NCBI RefSeq assembly: GCF_048572895.1
Contig: NZ_CP183878.1
Location: 3,906,001-3,970,000, forward strand
DNA from: Psychrobacillus sp048572895
GTDB lineage: Bacteria; Bacillota; Bacilli; Bacillales_A; Planococcaceae
DNA length: 64,000 nucleotides
Direction of reading: 5' to 3'
Below, piece by piece: positions 61,482-64,000 of this stretch; the first letter of the stretch is position 1; the number at the start of each line of letters is the position of its first letter. Both the position numbers and the translations under genes were made by a program. A model generated the notes under the pieces. It saw only the letters and a list, made by a program, of their open reading frames with translations, was not told the DNA's origin and made no database searches.

Positions 61482-62882
61482 ATGGGATCTGTCCAACTTA
61501 CAGATCACAAAGTAACCGAAGAGATAGACAAAGATTATTCATTAGAGAAGGTGCCCCGTAGCCAAAGAAATATGGGTTGGTTAAGCATAACCAATATTAC
61601 ATTAGGAATAGCCACTGCCATTTTTTATTTTCAAATGGGGAGTGTAATGGCTCTTCAATTTGGGGCACTTAATGCTATTATCTCCTCCATTTACGCAATA
61701 ATAGTTGCCGGCATACTAGGAACCTTCATTTCTTACTTATCTGCAAAATCTGGTATGAATGTCAATCTATTATCTAGAGGGGGAGGTTTCGGCTATATAG
61801 GTGCTTCCTTAACGTCCTTCCTCTACGCAACAAACTTTATTATGTATTGTGCATTTGAAGGTCTCATTTTAGTTTCCGCGGTTCACACCTTCTTCCCCAA
61901 CCTTCACGAATGGGCATTAATTATTTTCTTCGGATTTATCGTTATACCTTTAAATTGGTTTGGTATTAAACAGCTAGATAGAATACAAAAATGGTCTTTA
62001 CCTATATTTGTTATTTTCTTAATAACAGCTATTGTTATATCGTTTTATACACCTTCTGTATTTGAAGGACCATTTTGGACTTATCTACCGGAAGGAGTTC
62101 AAGTTGGAGGACAAGCTTTACTTCTATGCATAGGAGTTCAACATGGAATAATGGGTCTAACAGCCTTAATAGCTTCTGATTATGCTCGTTTTCTAAAACC
62201 GAAAGATATTAAACTCGGATCTGTTGCAATCGGTTTCGTTCCCCAAATCATCTGTTTCGGTATTATGGGTGGTCTAGGAATTTGGTTTGGTGTTCGCTTA
62301 GGAGAACCGAATCCTGGAGTTTATATAGTAATGCTTCTCGGTATTGGCGGAGCATTATTCACTATGTTAACCCAATTACGTATAAATATTACCAATATAT
62401 ATAGTAGTTCCTTATCTTTATCTAACTTCTTCGAAAATATATTTAAATTTACTCCTGGTCGCCGTTTTTGGGTAGTCGTAAGTGGAATTAGTGCAATAGT
62501 TCTAATGCTTGGCGGAATTGTTGATCACTTGGATACTGCTATGACATTTCAAGGTGTATTTTTACTTTCATGGGCCTCTATATTAGTTACCGATGCATTA
62601 ATCGTTAAAAAAGCTTTGAAAATTGGTCAGCGTTATTATGAGGATCGCCAAGAATATCTATATAAATGGAACCCTGTAGGAGTTGTAGCATTGATCATGT
62701 CTAGTGGTTTAGGCACATTTGCAGCACTAGGTTATATGGGAACATTTTTACAAAGTACCGCTGCTTTCTTTGCAGCTATTTTAGCAGCAATTCTTACAGT
62801 TATTATTGCGGTATTAACAAAAGGGAAGTACTACAGTAAAGGTACTGCAGATGATATTCCAAAAGAAGACTATATTGCATAA
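61482..62882 (+). CDS. NCS1 family purine/cytosine-type permease
   Basis: About 466 aa from the ATG at 61482 behind TAGGAGTT; the frame extends to 61434 without support. About 12 helices. SRGGGFGYIGASLTSFLYATNFI and GLTALIASDYARFLKPKD fit nucleobase-cation symporters. The N-terminal KVPRSQRNMGWLSI is typical of CodB-like proteins. Probable cargo: cytosine, purine or a related heterocycle. A TATAAT box at 61387-61392 may be its promoter; no purine or other riboswitch is visible in the leader. Confidence 0.87.
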   Translation: MGSVQLTDHKVTEEIDKDYSLEKVPRSQRNMGWLSITNITLGIATAIFYFQMGSVMALQFGALNAIISSIYAIIVAGILGTFISYLSAKSGMNVNLLSRGGGFGYIGASLTSFLYATNFIMYCAFEGLILVSAVHTFFPNLHEWALIIFFGFIVIPLNWFGIKQLDRIQKWSLPIFVIFLITAIVISFYTPSVFEGPFWTYLPEGVQVGGQALLLCIGVQHGIMGLTALIASDYARFLKPKDIKLGSVAIGFVPQIICFGIMGGLGIWFGVRLGEPNPGVYIVMLLGIGGALFTMLTQLRINITNIYSSSLSLSNFFENIFKFTPGRRFWVVVSGISAIVLMLGGIVDHLDTAMTFQGVFLLSWASILVTDALIVKKALKIGQRYYEDRQEYLYKWNPVGVVALIMSSGLGTFAALGYMGTFLQSTAAFFAAILAAILTVIIAVLTKGKYYSKGTADDIPKEDYIA

Positions 62883-62963
62883 GCAATAATTACTTCTTCC
62901 AATTTAGTTAACCTCTAATTCCTAATGAATAAATCAAAAAATATTCTCATTATTGACATGAAA

Positions 62964-63010
62964 AAAGTAATCCATTTTTTGAGTTAACACTCAGGATGGA
63001 TTACTTTTCA
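62964..63010. terminator. Bidirectional terminator after the permease gene
   Basis: AAAAAGTAATCCAT pairs with ATGGATTACTTTT, enclosing a GAGT-TAAC-ACTC inner stem. Confidence 0.85.
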
Positions 63011-63136
63011 CTTCTGTCATCTTCATTAAAGAAAATCATGAATCCAAAGTGAAAATAGGTTTAACTTCCAAAAGTGCAGTTTCTTCTTTAGCAATTTATA
63101 TTATCAACAGGATATCAATTTCATCGGTGTTACACT

Positions 63137-63301
63137 TTACTTTCTTTTTTCTATACTGTTATTAACAACATTAGCTATATTGTGAATGGTATTTTCAAGA
63201 GAGTCTATTTTATTTTCAAATCGATGCAACAAATATATAGTGACTACAATGGGAAATCCAAAGTTTCCAATTAATTGTATAATATTTTCCTCCCCAATCA
63301 T
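63137..63301 (-). CDS. YvrJ family small membrane protein
   Basis: A 54-aa protein from the ATG at 63301 behind AAAGGGGGA; the longer frame to 63331 lacks support. NIIQLIGNFGFPIVVTIYLLHRFE is the YvrJ signature, one membrane helix followed by an amphipathic, coiled-coil-like tail (IDSLENTIHNIANVVNN). YvrJ proteins are found in Bacillales, sometimes near holin-like or sigma factor genes; the function is unknown. Confidence 0.8.
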   Translation of the reverse strand: MIGEENIIQLIGNFGFPIVVTIYLLHRFENKIDSLENTIHNIANVVNNSIEKRK

Positions 63302-63755
63302 GAGTATCCCCCTTTCTCTATTACTTACCATTCCTCAAGCAATTGATATTTCTGTTGAGTAAAACCACTTAAAGTTTGAAGATCTGTATTCTGATGAACT
63401 CACTTGTCCAAAAGTTAAAAATTATACCTCCTGTTACTTGAATGCCCTTTCTTTAGTTTAATTGATTTTATTATATTATACTAAATTTTTATTATATTTA
63501 GAATAATTATAAGTTGGGAAACACGACCTAATTTCCTAGATTATTAATATATATATTAAACAACTTTCATAACTCAATGAAATTTTATTACTTTTTAATA
63601 AAATTTGGATATCTGTTATACCTATATTCTACAATGTTCTACTACTTTCTATGCTTTTCTATAATTTGTTAGTCGTTTTAAGTCGAACGATTGAAAAAGG
63701 GTATTTAGTTTTTTTCAAGAATTAGTACATTACTAATTCATAAGGAGTGAAGAAA
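63302..63755. other. AT-rich gap before the HTH gene
   Basis: A 454-base AT-rich stretch without a supported gene. A perfect palindrome GAATTAGTA-CAT-TACTAATTC (63719-63739) lies four bases before the ribosome binding site of the HTH gene and is a candidate operator. GTCGTTTTAAGTCGAACGATT (about 63672-63692) is a weaker dyad. Confidence 0.5.
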
Positions 63756-64000
63756 ATGAGTAGTATAGGTCATATAATAAAATCAGAAAGAATCAACCAA
63801 AGTATGAAACAAACGACATTGGCCAAGGGAATCTGCTCTACTTCCTACTTAAGTAAAATAGAAAATAATTTAACCGTACCAAGCGAAGAAGTAATAACGT
63901 TTTTACTTAAAAAACTAAATATAGAAATAAATCAAGTATCCACTGAAAAAGAAAATAAAGTTATCTTCTCATTATACGAGTTGTACAAAATTGGAATTTT
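63756..64000 (+). CDS. HTH (XRE) regulator, RNPP-like, partial
   Basis: The N-terminal 81 residues are visible before the right edge. GHIIKSERINQSMKQTTLAKGICSTSYLSKIENNLTVPSEEVI is an XRE helix-turn-helix in the form used by PlcR/Rgg-type (RNPP) peptide-controlled regulators, followed by the start of a helical, possibly TPR, region. AAGGAGTG precedes the ATG. If it is an RNPP protein, a small signal peptide gene may follow outside the window. Confidence 0.78.
   Translation, partial: MSSIGHIIKSERINQSMKQTTLAKGICSTSYLSKIENNLTVPSEEVITFLLKKLNIEINQVSTEKENKVIFSLYELYKIGI

Overview
This 64 kb window is low-GC chromosomal DNA from a spore-forming member of the Bacillales. SAM-I and lysine riboswitches, GGAGG-type ribosome binding sites, TTG and GTG starts, an RsbR-like stressosome protein, a YitT protein and a coat-like Pro/Gln-rich protein all fit. 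Gene content and style resemble Psychrobacillus, Lysinibacillus or other Planococcaceae, but the genus is a guess. I see no rRNA, tRNA or CRISPR.

Layout. 1-5.5 kb: a serine hydrolase running off the left edge, a membrane-anchored unknown, an RsbR-like STAS protein, a VOC/ASCH pair, an AlaX-type tRNA editing protein and a coat-like protein. A cluster of four DnaA-box-like sites lies between two convergent genes at 2.35-2.43 kb. 5.6-22.3 kb: a MarR/MFS pair, a Cu-Zn SOD lipoprotein, a CAP-domain protein, AlkD with an NfsA-like nitroreductase, aldehyde dehydrogenase with DUF779, an LLM oxidoreductase with a YwnB/YwnA-like pair carrying two matching operators, YitT, a CoA-transferase/acetyl-CoA hydrolase, a LytTR regulator, a TRM11-like methylase and an FAD dehydrogenase. 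22.4-29.8 kb: a TetM-like translational GTPase, an SRPBCC protein, and a surface-polymer cluster (methyltransferase, CapA-like protein, double GT2 transferase, UDP-GlcNAc 2-epimerase).

29.9-42.2 kb: an ABC-2 exporter operon with a TetR regulator. Its permease gene is split by a mobile element of about 9.75 kb (about 31580-41337). The two halves of the permease rejoin in frame across the element, and the ends are inverted copies of CTTTGTATAAC. The element has a four-gene recombination module (443-aa tyrosine recombinase, 924-aa recombinase-like protein with HTH-like modules, 574-aa tyrosine recombinase with a Cys cluster, 248-aa coiled-coil protein with an AT-hook-like start). Its cargo is a secreted 3D-domain protein and a membrane-anchored beta-propeller-like protein. 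It recalls Tn554-type transposons but differs in gene number and size.

42.2-57 kb: an MFS transporter, TatC-TatA, an EAL protein, a TraB-family membrane protein, then a methionine salvage locus with two divergent SAM-I riboswitches. One arm is mtnK-mtnA plus an RbsABC-like transporter, probably for methylthioribose; the other is mtnW-mtnX-mtnB-mtnD. 57.7-61.4 kb: an amino-acid ABC transporter behind a lysine riboswitch, with a GNAT gene at the end. 61.4-64 kb: an NCS1 permease, a YvrJ-type small protein and the start of an RNPP-like HTH regulator.

Three copies (9.3, 16.6 and 57 kb) of a non-coding repeat family lie between convergent genes. Each has a long hairpin whose outer apical arms differ completely between copies yet stay perfectly self-complementary, which is strong evidence for selection on structure or for repeated palindrome replacement.
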